This document shows, one piece after another, positions 49,947-59,268 of a stretch of 64,000 bases of DNA (the stretch's first letter is position 1; every line of letters begins with the position of its first letter). Source of the stretch: Flavobacterium agri. Its GTDB lineage: Bacteria > Bacteroidota > Bacteroidia > Flavobacteriales > Flavobacteriaceae. The stretch is from the NCBI RefSeq assembly GCF_013401995.1, contig NZ_JACBJI010000002.1:558989-622988 (forward strand). The letters are read 5' to 3'. The notes under the pieces are model-generated. The model searched no databases and was not told the origin of the DNA. It saw nothing but the letters and a program-made list of their open reading frames with translations. A program made the position numbers and the translations under genes.

Positions 49947-52181
49947 TTAAATCCCCAAGTTTAAAGTAAAAGTCAGCTTGACTGCGATGTTGTCTTCGAA
50001 ATCGGGCATGCTGTATGCGCCGTATCTGTAAAATCCGGCCAAACCGAATCCGCTGTAAATTTGGTTGATTTCCAATCCCGATTCAAAAAATCCCTTATCC
50101 AATGTCTTGTAATCGAACCCGATGTGCTGTTCAGGATTTTGCATGCTTCCGAAAGCGCCGCGGCTCACGATCGTAAAAAACGGGCGTACTTTCTTGACGA
50201 TCGTCAAACGGGGCGACGAATGTTTCACTTGCAACATCGCGTAACGGCTCGAGAAAAATTCGTTGAACAACATCGTCTCGAAACTGTTTTTACCCGCAAA
50301 AGTGATGCGTTGCTGTATGTGATCCTTGACCGGGTTGTTCGGCGACATGTTGTACAAATGCGTGAGCGGCACGTTTCCGTAAGCCAAACCGGCCTGGAAC
50401 AAAGCCGAGAATTTCTGCCCGTCGAGGAACGGTTTCTCAAAGTCGACTCGCGCATCCACCTTGCCGAAACTGAAGTCGTTGTCGGTGAATTTGGGCATGG
50501 CCTGAGTGAACTGGAACGTGAATTTCGGGAATCGTTTTTCGGTCTCGATGCGTGCCATCGGCGTCTGCATATAACTGCTGAACGGATTCCATTGGATTGC
50601 GACCGAGGCCAGCGTCAAATTGAATTCGTCGTACAATTTCCCGCGATAATTGAACGTATAATCGAATTTCGGTTCGATGTGACTGTAAGTAAGCTGCCAA
50701 ACACTTTCGGTCTTCGGAATGATGCGCGTCTCGATATAACCGCGCCAGGTCTTGTGGTTGTAAAAGGAACTCACGTTGATCGCACGCGCATCGTAAATCT
50801 TGAATGGACGCCTGTCGGTGATGAAACGCGTGCTTGCAATCTCTTGCAAATCGTCCGTAAACGAGCCGCCGATCCAGCTTCCGGTGTAATTGCCGAGTCG
50901 GACCGCGCCTCCGAGGCTGTATTTCCAACGGCCGTCCTTCGTACCGTAAGCCGCATAACCTTCAATCCGGTATTTTTTCGAGAATTTGTCGTTGGTCACG
51001 CCGCCAAGCCCGAGTCGGAAGCCTTCGTAATTGTTGACCGTAGCCAAATAGCGCAACCCCAAATCGAAAGGGCCGATCGGAATATAACCGTTGAGGAACT
51101 TACGCGCCAACCGCAACCGACTTTCTATTTTTTCGGAATGGGAAATACTGTCGAGCGCAGGATAGGTCTCGATATCGCGACTGTCCAAAGGCGACAGTCG
51201 GTTCTGTTGCCAAAAGTCGTCGTCGCGTTTTACGGCTGCGTCGGTGATTTCCGATTCGACGGCCACGTGGCGCACTTTGATCGGCACGTTGAATTCGGCT
51301 TCGGAAAACCAGGTTTGCGACAACACATAACTGCGGTCCGATGCAAATTTCTGACGCGAACTTTCCTGGTTTTCGGGATCGAATTCCAAAGTTGCACCGA
51401 GAATCTTGATATTCGAGTCGTTTTTGCCTTTTGCGATGCGGAACGTGGTCTCGGACGGCATCCACAATTGCTGCGCGGCTTCATATCGGAACTCGTACAA
51501 CACTTTGAGATCAAGAACGCCCAAATACCGGATTTCGGCTTTTGCCACGGCGTAATTTTCCAAATCGATGTTCAAAGTGCCGAACAAACCGCCGCCTCGG
51601 AAGCGCCGTTTGCTTTTAAAAGCGATTTTAGCGGTCTGGCGGTCGTTTACGGTCTGGTTGCCCAAAAAGGCGTATTCGAAATTTTCGAGGGCGTCGTCGG
51701 CCAAAGGACTTATGTATTTGGTCGTGAGCAGTTCGTATCGCGGCTCGTAAACCGAAAACGAGTGCAGTTTCACGCCCATGATTTCGTAAACAGGCTGCGA
51801 AAATCCGCCCATTTTGGCCCCGAGGATATTCTCTTTTAGGCGTTCTTCGGCAAATTCGTAACGCGACACTTTCTCGCTTTCGAACAAATGGTATTTCGAA
51901 ATGTATTTTTTGAAATGATAATCGGAAGAATCGACTTTGACGAAAATCGGGCGAGGCGTGTGCTTTCCGATGAACACAGAATCGATGTGGCCCGCAATCG
52001 AATCAGGGTTGGCGGTGATCAGTAATTTGTTGTACGCCTTGATGCGGAAAGTCTCGAGTTTTTGTTCGGGATTGTTGCGGGTTTTGGATTCGATCGCCTT
52101 TCGAATGATTTCGGATGCGTCCGTTTGGGCGTGCGCCGCGATCGCGTTGAAAATCAGGATTAGTAGAAAAAGGCGTTTCAT
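49947..52181 (-). CDS. DUF5686-family outer-membrane protein, about 744 aa
   Basis: Start MKRLFLLILIFNAIAAHAQ, a signal peptide; an ATG 18 bases upstream is an alternative. The N-terminal domain (about 30-300) precedes a long beta-rich C-terminal half with barrel-like strands, ending L-T-F-T-L-N-L-G-I. Matches DUF5686 (carboxypeptidase-like regulatory-domain relatives) as I know them. Function unknown; outer-membrane location inferred. Confidence 0.8.
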   Translation of the reverse strand: MKRLFLLILIFNAIAAHAQTDASEIIRKAIESKTRNNPEQKLETFRIKAYNKLLITANPDSIAGHIDSVFIGKHTPRPIFVKVDSSDYHFKKYISKYHLFESEKVSRYEFAEERLKENILGAKMGGFSQPVYEIMGVKLHSFSVYEPRYELLTTKYISPLADDALENFEYAFLGNQTVNDRQTAKIAFKSKRRFRGGGLFGTLNIDLENYAVAKAEIRYLGVLDLKVLYEFRYEAAQQLWMPSETTFRIAKGKNDSNIKILGATLEFDPENQESSRQKFASDRSYVLSQTWFSEAEFNVPIKVRHVAVESEITDAAVKRDDDFWQQNRLSPLDSRDIETYPALDSISHSEKIESRLRLARKFLNGYIPIGPFDLGLRYLATVNNYEGFRLGLGGVTNDKFSKKYRIEGYAAYGTKDGRWKYSLGGAVRLGNYTGSWIGGSFTDDLQEIASTRFITDRRPFKIYDARAINVSSFYNHKTWRGYIETRIIPKTESVWQLTYSHIEPKFDYTFNYRGKLYDEFNLTLASVAIQWNPFSSYMQTPMARIETEKRFPKFTFQFTQAMPKFTDNDFSFGKVDARVDFEKPFLDGQKFSALFQAGLAYGNVPLTHLYNMSPNNPVKDHIQQRITFAGKNSFETMLFNEFFSSRYAMLQVKHSSPRLTIVKKVRPFFTIVSRGAFGSMQNPEQHIGFDYKTLDKGFFESGLEINQIYSGFGLAGFYRYGAYSMPDFEDNIAVKLTFTLNLGI

Positions 52182-52287
52182 CAGTGCAAATAAACGCATT
52201 TTCTGATTTTTAATTGTTTGATTTTTCGCACTTGACAAATATCGTACGCCTCGACTTTTTGTATAACTTTCGATTGAATTTCAAGGT

Positions 52288-53016
52288 ATGGAAAAACTGG
52301 TTTTATTGCTCTTGGTTTTGGTTTCCGGCTTGGGATCGAGCGCGCAATATCCGTTCGAAAAATTCAAGGCGATCCGATATTCGACGTTCGCCGATTGGAA
52401 AACCGAAGTAGGCAAAGACTCGCTTCCTGTAAAACGCATGATCGAAATACCGTCTTTCACGAACGGAACGACGTTGAAAATCGAGCAAATACTCAAAATC
52501 TCGCTTCCCGACAGCCTCGATTACGCAGAAATGAACCTGTACAGCAATGGCGATCTGGTCAAGACTTTCGAAGTCGGGACGAGGTCGATTTCGGATCCTT
52601 TGCCCGTTTACGTTTCCGACATCGACGACAACGGCCGAAAAGACATCAAAATCCTGTTCCCGAATTACGGCTGCGGCGCGTTCAATTATTATTGCCAAAC
52701 CGTGTTCCTGTTCCAGAAAACCGACGGAAGTTTCGACGATTTCACCTTTTCGGATATTTGCGAGGAATTCGAAAACCGGCCCGAGCGCGACTTCGACAAC
52801 GACGGGAAATTCGAGATCATCACCCAAACGTTCCAGAATTACGGCAAACACAACTATTGGCTGTTCAATGTTTACGGATATTCCGAAGGGAAACTTGTAA
52901 ACCTGAACCGTCTTGCCGATTATCCGATCATGATTCCGCTGTTGAGCCATGAAGTTTCAAAGAAGATTCCAAAGAAAAAAATGAAGGAGTTCGCTATCGC
53001 GACGCCATTGAAATGA
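52288..53016 (+). CDS. secreted hypothetical protein, 242 aa
   Basis: Signal peptide ends S-S-A-Q. The middle contains F-P-N-Y-G-C-G-A-F-N-Y-Y-C (paired cysteines) and D-I-D-D-N-G-R-K-D-I-K and D-F-D-N-D-G-K-F-E-I-I, resembling FG-GAP/VCBS-type calcium-binding loops. Family not recognised. Followed after 14 bases by a DUF6642-like gene. Confidence 0.6.
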   Translation: MEKLVLLLLVLVSGLGSSAQYPFEKFKAIRYSTFADWKTEVGKDSLPVKRMIEIPSFTNGTTLKIEQILKISLPDSLDYAEMNLYSNGDLVKTFEVGTRSISDPLPVYVSDIDDNGRKDIKILFPNYGCGAFNYYCQTVFLFQKTDGSFDDFTFSDICEEFENRPERDFDNDGKFEIITQTFQNYGKHNYWLFNVYGYSEGKLVNLNRLADYPIMIPLLSHEVSKKIPKKKMKEFAIATPLK

Positions 53017-53030
53017 CCTAAACTTTTACG

Positions 53031-53597
53031 ATGGGAAGTACAGAAGACCTCAAACTTTTTTGTCTCGAAGCCGTTCGCGACGCTTCAAAAACCAACGACA
53101 GCAAGCTTTTTCCGATGCTCGAACACCTAGCATTCGAACACGGCATCACCAACGTCTACCAAACCTGTGACAGCATTACGAGTTTTGAGCAAAGCCTCAA
53201 TAATTTGCTTTACGAAGACCGTAATTTCATGGATTACGAGCTGATTTATTTAGTTGTGAAAGGCACAGGCGAAGACATCGTCATCGACGGCTATCGCTAC
53301 TCTTTACAGGAAATCGCCGAATTGTTCGAGGGCAAGCTCAAAGGCAAGATCATCCATTTCGCGAATACCAAAACGCTCGATATCGATTTGGAGACGGCAC
53401 AATATTTCATTGACATCACCAGAGCGAAAGCCCTTTCGGGATATGTCGAGGAAACGATTTTCGACAGCACTTTTCTCGATTCCAAATTGATTGCCCATTT
53501 CTATCAAGACACGGACGATCCTGAAGCACTTGTAAAACTATTGCTTGAAAACCAGAATAAATTGGCGCATGCTTTGGGCTTTAGGTTGTTTTATTGA
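53031..53597 (+). CDS. DUF6642-like protein, 188 aa
   Basis: Pattern L-F-C-L-E near residue 8, then I-Y-L-V-V-K-G-T-G, L-Q-E-I-A-E-L-F-E-G and K-I-I-H-F-A-N-T. A further A-K-A-L-S-G-Y-V block is typical of the family as I recall it. In this family the central block often reads F-H-G and H-F-G-S-C, a CHAT/caspase-like arrangement. Here the equivalents are K-G and H-F-A-N, so a catalytic His-Cys pair seems lost. Assignment moderate. No signal peptide, so cytoplasmic. Confidence 0.5.
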   Translation: MGSTEDLKLFCLEAVRDASKTNDSKLFPMLEHLAFEHGITNVYQTCDSITSFEQSLNNLLYEDRNFMDYELIYLVVKGTGEDIVIDGYRYSLQEIAELFEGKLKGKIIHFANTKTLDIDLETAQYFIDITRAKALSGYVEETIFDSTFLDSKLIAHFYQDTDDPEALVKLLLENQNKLAHALGFRLFY

Positions 53598-53618
53598 TGC
53601 AACCCGAATCCCCTAAAA

Positions 53619-53647
53619 AGAAAAATCCGATGCGTAAACACCGGATT
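53619..53647 (-). terminator. terminator of frr
   Basis: AATCCG (53624-53629) and CGGATT (53642-53647); on the minus strand the stem is followed by a T5-C-T5 tract. It ends the pyrH-frr operon. Confidence 0.65.
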
Positions 53648-53674
53648 CTAGTATCTTTCACGAAACCAAATCGG

Positions 53675-54238
53675 TTAAACCTTCATGATTTCAGCTTCTT
53701 TGACAGAAAGCAACTCGTCGATTTTCTTGATGAACGAATTCGTAAGGTTTTGAACCTCTTCTTCTGCACTTTTGCAAATGTCTTCAGAAGTGCCTTCTTT
53801 CTCTAGTTTCTTGATTTCCTTGTTGGCTTCCTGACGCGCGTTGCGGATTCCGATTTTTGCGTCTTCAGCTTCCGACTTGGCCTGTTTTACAAGGTCGCGA
53901 CGACGTTCTTCCGTCAAAGGCGGAACCGAGATGATGATGCTCTCGCCGTTGTTCATCGGGTTGAAACCGATGTTGGCGACCATGATGGCCTTTTCGATAG
54001 GCTGCATCATGTTTTTCTCCCAAGGCGTTACGGTAATCGTGCGCGCATCCGGAGTATTGACGTTGGACACTTGCGAAAGCGGCGTCTGTGAACCGTAATA
54101 ATCCACAAAAATACCGCCAAGCATCGCAGGAGTGGCTTTTCCGGCGCGGATGTTCAAAAATTCCTTTTCAAGGTGACCGATCGAACCCGCCATGGATTCT
54201 TCGGTACTTTCTAAAATAAAATCGATTTCTTCAGTCAT
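53675..54238 (-). CDS. frr: ribosome recycling factor, 187 aa
   Basis: Typical RRF of 185-187 aa with R-A-G-K-A-T-P-A-M-L near residue 32, P-W-E-K-N-M-M-Q-P-I-E-K-A-I and the terminal helix of domain I. It separates ribosomal subunits after termination with EF-G. Directly downstream of pyrH on the same strand (55-bp gap), the usual pyrH-frr order. Confidence 0.98.
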   Translation of the reverse strand: MTEEIDFILESTEESMAGSIGHLEKEFLNIRAGKATPAMLGGIFVDYYGSQTPLSQVSNVNTPDARTITVTPWEKNMMQPIEKAIMVANIGFNPMNNGESIIISVPPLTEERRRDLVKQAKSEAEDAKIGIRNARQEANKEIKKLEKEGTSEDICKSAEEEVQNLTNSFIKKIDELLSVKEAEIMKV

Positions 54239-54293
54239 GTTTTGATGCTTTAGGCTTTAAGCTGTAAGCTATATGCTGTTTTACTGTTTCTAA

Positions 54294-55001
54294 TCAGCCT
54301 TGAACGACCGTTCCTATGTTGTCGCCCTGGCAAATCTTGAGCAGGTTGCCCTTTTTGTTCATGTCGAAAACCACGATCGGCAAATCGTTTTCCTGGCTCA
54401 ACGTAAAAGCCGTGGAATCCATGACGTTGAGGTTTTTCGAGATGACTTCGGCAAACGTAAGCGTGTCGTATTTGGTCGCGTTCGGATCTTTCTCCGGATC
54501 GGCCGTGTAAATCCCGTCGACGCGTGTTCCTTTCAAGATCACGTCGGCATGGATTTCGACTCCGCGCAAAACGGCAGCCGTATCGGTCGTGAAATAGGGG
54601 TTACCGGTTCCGGCGCCAAAAATCACGATGCGGTTTTTCTCTAAATGACGCACTGCGCGGCGCTTGATGTACGGTTCTGCGATCGCTTCGATCTTCAAAG
54701 CCGTCTGCAAACGCGTGAGCATGCCTTTGTCTTCGAGTGCACCCTGCAAAGCCATTCCGTTGATGACGGTCGCGAGCATTCCCATGTAATCGCCCTGGAC
54801 GCGGTCCATACCGTTGCTGGCTCCGGCTACTCCGCGAAAAATGTTTCCTCCGCCTATCACGATCGCGATTTCTACGCCTTGTTCGTGGATAAGTTTGATG
54901 TCTTCGGCGTATTCGGCCAGACGCGCAGGATCGATTCCGTATTGACGGTCGCCCATCAGCGCTTCTCCGCTGAGTTTAAGGAGGATTCTTTTGTACTTCA
55001 T
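54294..55001 (-). CDS. pyrH: UMP kinase, 235 aa
   Basis: Bacterial-type UMP kinase: [12 protein letters not shown] near residue 4, G-G-G-N-I-F-R-G (about 52-59), [13 protein letters not shown] (about 130-142). Converts UMP to UDP. Start ATG 54999-55001 gives the standard 235 aa. Short AAGCTGTAAGCT-like repeats occur in the 54239-54293 gap. Confidence 0.98.
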   Translation of the reverse strand: MKYKRILLKLSGEALMGDRQYGIDPARLAEYAEDIKLIHEQGVEIAIVIGGGNIFRGVAGASNGMDRVQGDYMGMLATVINGMALQGALEDKGMLTRLQTALKIEAIAEPYIKRRAVRHLEKNRIVIFGAGTGNPYFTTDTAAVLRGVEIHADVILKGTRVDGIYTADPEKDPNATKYDTLTFAEVISKNLNVMDSTAFTLSQENDLPIVVFDMNKKGNLLKICQGDNIGTVVQG

Positions 55002-55137
55002 AATTCGGGTTAAGTTGTGCAAATATAGAGATATTCCGACCAATGGGAAATGCCCGTTCAAAAAATGTTAACAGCCTCAAAAACGGCTTTTCACGTAGGG
55101 TTTTATATCGTAATTTTACGTCAAAATCCGGGAAATT

Positions 55138-55761
55138 ATGAAAATGGCGATTGCAGAAGGATTGTTCCGAAGTCATACCTACTTAAAATACCGAAACATC
55201 ATCACCAAATTGTTCGCAGACGGAAAAGTCACGGGCAACTCCCAAACCGAAGCATTATTGGGTTATACCAAACTCAACGAATCGCGCATGAACCGTCTCG
55301 ACAAGAAACTGGTCGTGCCCGAAGACCTGATCAAACGATTGCTGGCTCTCAAGCAAAAATACGTGTGGCTCGTGATTTCGGAAGGTTGGTGCGGGGATTC
55401 GGCCCAAGTCGTGCCCGTGATGAACAAACTCGCGACGTTGTCTCCGAACATTGAACTTAAACTGGTGTTCAGAGACGAGAACGATGCGTTGATGAACACG
55501 TTCCTGACGAACGGTTCGCGCTCAATCCCAAAACTTATCGTACTCGATGCCGAAACCAACGAAGTGAAAGGCACTTGGGGTCCGAGACCGAAAGGCGCGG
55601 CCGATTTCATCAAATCGTACAAAAGCCAATACGGCGTGATCGACGAAACCGCCAAAACCGAACTGCATTTGTGGTATACGCACGACAAAGGACTTTCAAC
55701 CCAAAACGAACTTATCGAGCTCATGGAAGAAATGGAAGTGTCACTTTACGCTAAAAGATAG
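55138..55761 (+). CDS. thioredoxin-family protein, 207 aa
   Basis: Cytosolic thioredoxin-like fold with W-C-G-D-S-A at about residues 82-87 in place of W-C-G-P-C, so the second cysteine is missing and it cannot cycle as a thioredoxin. S-I-P-K (cis-Pro) is conserved. The family occurs widely in Bacteroidota. The 3' end overlaps a minus-strand gene by 11 bases. Divergent from pyrH. Confidence 0.8.
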   Translation: MKMAIAEGLFRSHTYLKYRNIITKLFADGKVTGNSQTEALLGYTKLNESRMNRLDKKLVVPEDLIKRLLALKQKYVWLVISEGWCGDSAQVVPVMNKLATLSPNIELKLVFRDENDALMNTFLTNGSRSIPKLIVLDAETNEVKGTWGPRPKGAADFIKSYKSQYGVIDETAKTELHLWYTHDKGLSTQNELIELMEEMEVSLYAKR

Positions 55762-56299
55762 TCAATCCCAATCCGAAGCTGATCGCGCGGATTTGCCCCG
55801 TATTGTCGAGCGAAAATCCGTATTGCGAATATTCGGCGTAGACCGAAGTGCCGTCTACATTCTCGAATCCTACACTCGTTTTCCAATAATATCCCGATTT
55901 GTCGCCATGCCAGATTCCGAATGCCCAACCTGCGCCGGGCTGCACGACGATTCTCGTGTATTCGTTGATTTTGGGCGCGATGCGGACGTTGTTGTAAATC
56001 GGGATGGCGACCAGTTTTTCGGAAGCGCGCCATTCGGTTCCCGTGTGAAGCCCGGAGGCGAGCCAGCGGTTCAAATGGATGCCGATCCCGAATTTGGTGT
56101 TGATGCCGTCTGGCAAAAAGCGTAGATTATCCACTTCTGCGCCTCCGTCCAAATGATGGCGCAACGGAAGCGAAACCCCAAAAAATATATATTTGAAGCC
56201 GCGTTCTTCTTTGGGTTGAAGTTCAGGAAAAAACTGGCTGTAACCCGAAAACCCAATAAAAAATAACAATAAAAGATAATTAATCCTGAGTGAGCGCAT
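55751..56299 (-). CDS. outer-membrane beta-barrel protein, hypothetical, 182 aa
   Basis: Signal peptide M-R-S-L-R-I-N-Y-L-L-L-L-F-F-I-G-F-S-G-Y-S-Q. Alternating hydrophobic beta strands with a terminal G-L-T-I-F suggest a small barrel. The start overlaps truB by 20 bases. Function unknown. Confidence 0.65.
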   Translation of the reverse strand: MRSLRINYLLLLFFIGFSGYSQFFPELQPKEERGFKYIFFGVSLPLRHHLDGGAEVDNLRFLPDGINTKFGIGIHLNRWLASGLHTGTEWRASEKLVAIPIYNNVRIAPKINEYTRIVVQPGAGWAFGIWHGDKSGYYWKTSVGFENVDGTSVYAEYSQYGFSLDNTGQIRAISFGLGLTIF

Positions 56300-56978
56300 T
56301 CTGGAATTCTTCTGGCGTTTTAGCTAAAGTTACAGAATATTCCCCAATTTTGGTGCGCCTCAAAGCGGTCAAATGCGCGCCCGATTGCAAAACTCTTCCC
56401 AAATCGAAAGCGATCGACCGGATGTAAGTGCCTTTGCTGCAAACGATGCGAAAATCGACTTCGGGCAAAGCGATTCGCGTAAGTTCGAATTCGTGGATCG
56501 TCGTTTTTCTGGAAGCGATCTCGACTTCTTCTCCGGCGCGCGCATGTTCGTACAATCGCTTGCCGTCTTTTTTTATGGCCGAAAAAATCGGTGGTTTTTG
56601 GTCGATTTCGCCTGTGAATCGTTCCGAAACGGTTTTCAGAAGCAAGTCTTCGGATATATGATCGACGGGAAAACGCTCGTTGATTTCGGTTTCCAGATCA
56701 TATGAAGGCGTAGTCGCGCCGATATGGAATGTTCCCGTGTATTCCTTGACCTGGCCTTGCAATTCGGGAATCCTTTTCGTGAATTTTCCGGTACACAAGA
56801 TCAAAAGCCCGGTCGCCAACGGATCGAGCGTTCCGGCGTGTCCGATCTTGATTTTCTTGAGCCCTAGTTTCGATTTGAGAAGCCACTTGATTTTGTTCAC
56901 GGCCTGGAACGAACTCCAATGCAGCGGTTTGTCGATGAGCAGTATTTGTCCTTCGAGGAAATCTTCGGGCGTTTGCAT
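56280..56978 (-). CDS. truB: tRNA pseudouridine(55) synthase, 232 aa
   Basis: Catalytic motif G-H-A-G-T-L-D-P-L-A-T-G-L-L at about residue 47 with the active Asp. Makes pseudouridine 55 in the T loop. Start ATG 56976-56978 overlaps the uppP stop (TGATG); a TTG one codon upstream is not needed. Order uppP-truB on the minus strand. Confidence 0.96.
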   Translation of the reverse strand: MQTPEDFLEGQILLIDKPLHWSSFQAVNKIKWLLKSKLGLKKIKIGHAGTLDPLATGLLILCTGKFTKRIPELQGQVKEYTGTFHIGATTPSYDLETEINERFPVDHISEDLLLKTVSERFTGEIDQKPPIFSAIKKDGKRLYEHARAGEEVEIASRKTTIHEFELTRIALPEVDFRIVCSKGTYIRSIAFDLGRVLQSGAHLTALRRTKIGEYSVTLAKTPEEFQNALTQD

Positions 56979-57784
56979 CAATTGTAATTAAAGTAAATCA
57001 AAAGGATGATTCCGGCCACGATTCGGTAATAACCCCAAGGCTTGAACCCGTATTTTTTGATCACGCCGATAAAGAATTTGATGGCGATGATCGCGACCAC
57101 GAACGCAATCAGGTTCCCGATGAGGAACAACGTAAGGTTTTCCGGTCGTTGTAAAAGCAATTCGTATCCTTTGAGTTCGGTCGTGTGGTACGTTTTGACG
57201 AAAACCGAATATACGGTCACGGCCAACATCGTCGGAACGGCGAGAAAAAACGAGAATTCGGCGGCCGTTTCACGATTGAGTTTCTGTTGCATGCCGCCCA
57301 AAATCGAAGCGGCCGAACGGCTTGTGCCCGGCATCATCGCCAAACACTGCCAAAAACCGATCGTGACGGCTTTTTTGATCGTGATGTCTTCTTCTTTGGC
57401 AATCGTCGGATTTTTGAAATATTCGTCCAAAAACAACAACAGGATTCCGCCGATGATGAGCACGCAAGCGATAGGGACGGGTTTTCCGAGAATCGCGTCT
57501 ATATAATCGTCGAGCAGCAAGCCCAAGCCCAATGCGGGCACGACCGCGCAAGCGAGTTTGATGTAAAATCCGAAGCGTTTGAAGTCGAAGAATTTCCTCC
57601 AATATAAAACCACGACGGCCAAAATTGCCCCGAATTGGATCGCGACCTGGAACAATTTCGTAAAATCGTCATCCTGGATTCCGAAATACGAACTCGTGAA
57701 AATCATGTGGGCCGTCGAGGAAACCGGCAGGTATTCGGTCAATCCTTCGATGATGGCGATGAGGATGGCTTGGAAGTAGGTCAT
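56978..57784 (-). CDS. uppP: undecaprenyl-diphosphatase, 268 aa
   Basis: BacA/UppP: E-G-L-T-E-Y-L-P-V-S-S-T-A-H-M at residues 13-27 and P-G-T-S-R-S-A-A (about 165-172) are the two catalytic blocks. Eight helices. Recycles undecaprenyl pyrophosphate for cell-wall synthesis and gives bacitracin resistance. Coupled to truB. Confidence 0.97.
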   Translation of the reverse strand: MTYFQAILIAIIEGLTEYLPVSSTAHMIFTSSYFGIQDDDFTKLFQVAIQFGAILAVVVLYWRKFFDFKRFGFYIKLACAVVPALGLGLLLDDYIDAILGKPVPIACVLIIGGILLLFLDEYFKNPTIAKEEDITIKKAVTIGFWQCLAMMPGTSRSAASILGGMQQKLNRETAAEFSFFLAVPTMLAVTVYSVFVKTYHTTELKGYELLLQRPENLTLFLIGNLIAFVVAIIAIKFFIGVIKKYGFKPWGYYRIVAGIILLIYFNYN

Positions 57785-57865
57785 TTTTGTTGGATTTGCA
57801 GATTTACAGATTTCAGATTCGTCTGCCGATTATCTGATGATCTGGAAATCCGAAGATCTTGAAAT
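57785..57865. repeat. AATCTG-rich short dispersed repeat
   Basis: Shares TCTGTAAATCTG-like and GATCATCAGAT-like strings with 22033-22070. The run is made of imperfect 6-7-bp AATCTG units. Function unknown. Confidence 0.4.
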
Positions 57866-58105
57866 CTATTTTTTAGGGTTTTTCAAAATGCCGTAAATCG
57901 TCACGCCGAATCCGATCAGAACCAAAGTCGGCGCAAGGCGGATTCTCCTGAAATCGAATACCGAATCGTTGAACACTTTCGGGTCGTCGCTTCCGCCGCC
58001 GGCCATAAGGATAAAGCCGAGTGCGATTACCGCAATCCCGATCAGCAGGATTTTATAGTTGACCTTTTCAAAAAGAAAGTCTTTGTTGTCTTGATTGTTT
58101 TCCAT
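57866..58105 (-). CDS. DUF3098 membrane protein, 79 aa
   Basis: Two helices, with V-N-Y-K-I-L-L-I-G and G-G-G-S-D-D-P-K-V-F-N, the DUF3098 core. Start MENNQDN at ATG 58103-58105. The family is usually found between ftsX and uppP in Flavobacteriaceae, exactly as here. Function unknown, possibly linked to envelope assembly. Confidence 0.85.
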   Translation of the reverse strand: MENNQDNKDFLFEKVNYKILLIGIAVIALGFILMAGGGSDDPKVFNDSVFDFRRIRLAPTLVLIGFGVTIYGILKNPKK

Positions 58106-58175
58106 TTCGTATGATTTTATTTCTGAAAAGACATCGGTTTTCAATATTTGTCACAGTCTCAGGTACTCAGGTACT

Positions 58176-59051
58176 CTAATACAAATCGTCCGTACGCAAA
58201 TTCAAAAATCGTTGCGTCGCGATGAACGTACTGATCCACGTAATGAGGATTCCCGCCAAAAGAACGCCCAACAACACCGCTCCGGTCATGATTTGGTCGC
58301 GCATCACGCCCAATCCCGGATAATTCGTGTCGAGGTAATACAGCAATCCGATGAGTGCGATCACGGCCAAAACCGCGCCGATAATACCCAAACGGATGCT
58401 TCTCCAAATGAACGGTCGGCGAATGAACGATTTGGTCGCTCCGACCATTTGCATCGTCTTGATGATGAATCTATTGGAGTGGATCGACAAGCGCATAGAC
58501 GAATTGATCAGCAATACCGCGATCAACGCCAAAATTCCGCTGATGATAAGCACCCACATACTCACTTTCTCGACGTTGTCGTTGACCATCGTCACGAGCT
58601 GTTTGTCGTAATACGCGTCGGCGAGCATCGGGTTTTCGCGCAAATGGCTTTGGATTTTCTCTATGCTGTCGTTCACCACATAAGGCGCGCGCAAATGGAT
58701 GTCGTAAGAATTCAAAAGCGGGTTGATCCCCAAAAATTCCATGAAATTCTCACCGATTTCCTTTTGATGCAATTCTGCAGCCTGTTCTTTAGAAACGAAC
58801 GCGAAATCCTTTACCCAAGGCGCTGTGCGCAATTCCTCGCGAAAAGCGGTGTGCGTCGAATCTTGCGCCTCGTCTTTGAAATATACGGTCAAAGGCACGG
58901 TTTCCTTGAAGTCGTTCGTAAGGTTTTTGGAATTGATTACGAAAAGCCCGAGGACGCCCAACAAAAACAGCATCAAAAAAATACTCAGGACAACCGAAAA
59001 ATAGGAGGAAATCAACCTGCGTTTCTGGAACCGGTCAAATTTTGAGATCAT
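58176..59051 (-). CDS. ftsX: cell division protein FtsX, 291 aa
   Basis: Short-loop FtsX: an N-terminal helix (about 18-40), a periplasmic domain with P-L-T-V-Y-F-K-D, and three C-terminal helices with the permease loop. Start MISKFDRFQKRR at ATG 59049-59051; the upstream in-frame start extends into a TATA-rich stretch. Pairs with FtsE, which is not in the window, to control peptidoglycan hydrolases. Confidence 0.93.
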   Translation of the reverse strand: MISKFDRFQKRRLISSYFSVVLSIFLMLFLLGVLGLFVINSKNLTNDFKETVPLTVYFKDEAQDSTHTAFREELRTAPWVKDFAFVSKEQAAELHQKEIGENFMEFLGINPLLNSYDIHLRAPYVVNDSIEKIQSHLRENPMLADAYYDKQLVTMVNDNVEKVSMWVLIISGILALIAVLLINSSMRLSIHSNRFIIKTMQMVGATKSFIRRPFIWRSIRLGIIGAVLAVIALIGLLYYLDTNYPGLGVMRDQIMTGAVLLGVLLAGILITWISTFIATQRFLNLRTDDLY

Positions 59052-59186
59052 AGGCGTTGAAATTGCGGTAAAAATAAAAAAGAAAATCGGGTTACGTGGC
59101 AAAAGCTTGATAAACTAACGGACAAAGTTTTAAGATTCGTATGCAAAACGTAACTTTGTGCGGCTTTGCTGTAAAGCTTGAAGTTT

Positions 59187-59234
59187 GCCACGAATTACAC
59201 GAATTTCACCAATAGTAATTGTGTCATTCGCGGC
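59187..59234. repeat. 48-bp palindrome upstream of leuS
   Basis: GCCaCGAATtACACgAATT and its near-perfect inverse (59216-59234) form one imperfect hairpin. It belongs to the ACGAATTACACGAATT-type repeat often seen in Flavobacterium. It lies 35 bp before the leuS ATG and may shape the mRNA leader. Confidence 0.6.
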
Positions 59235-59268
59235 TAAAAAAACAAAATCTGCCTTTGTGGCAAAAACT

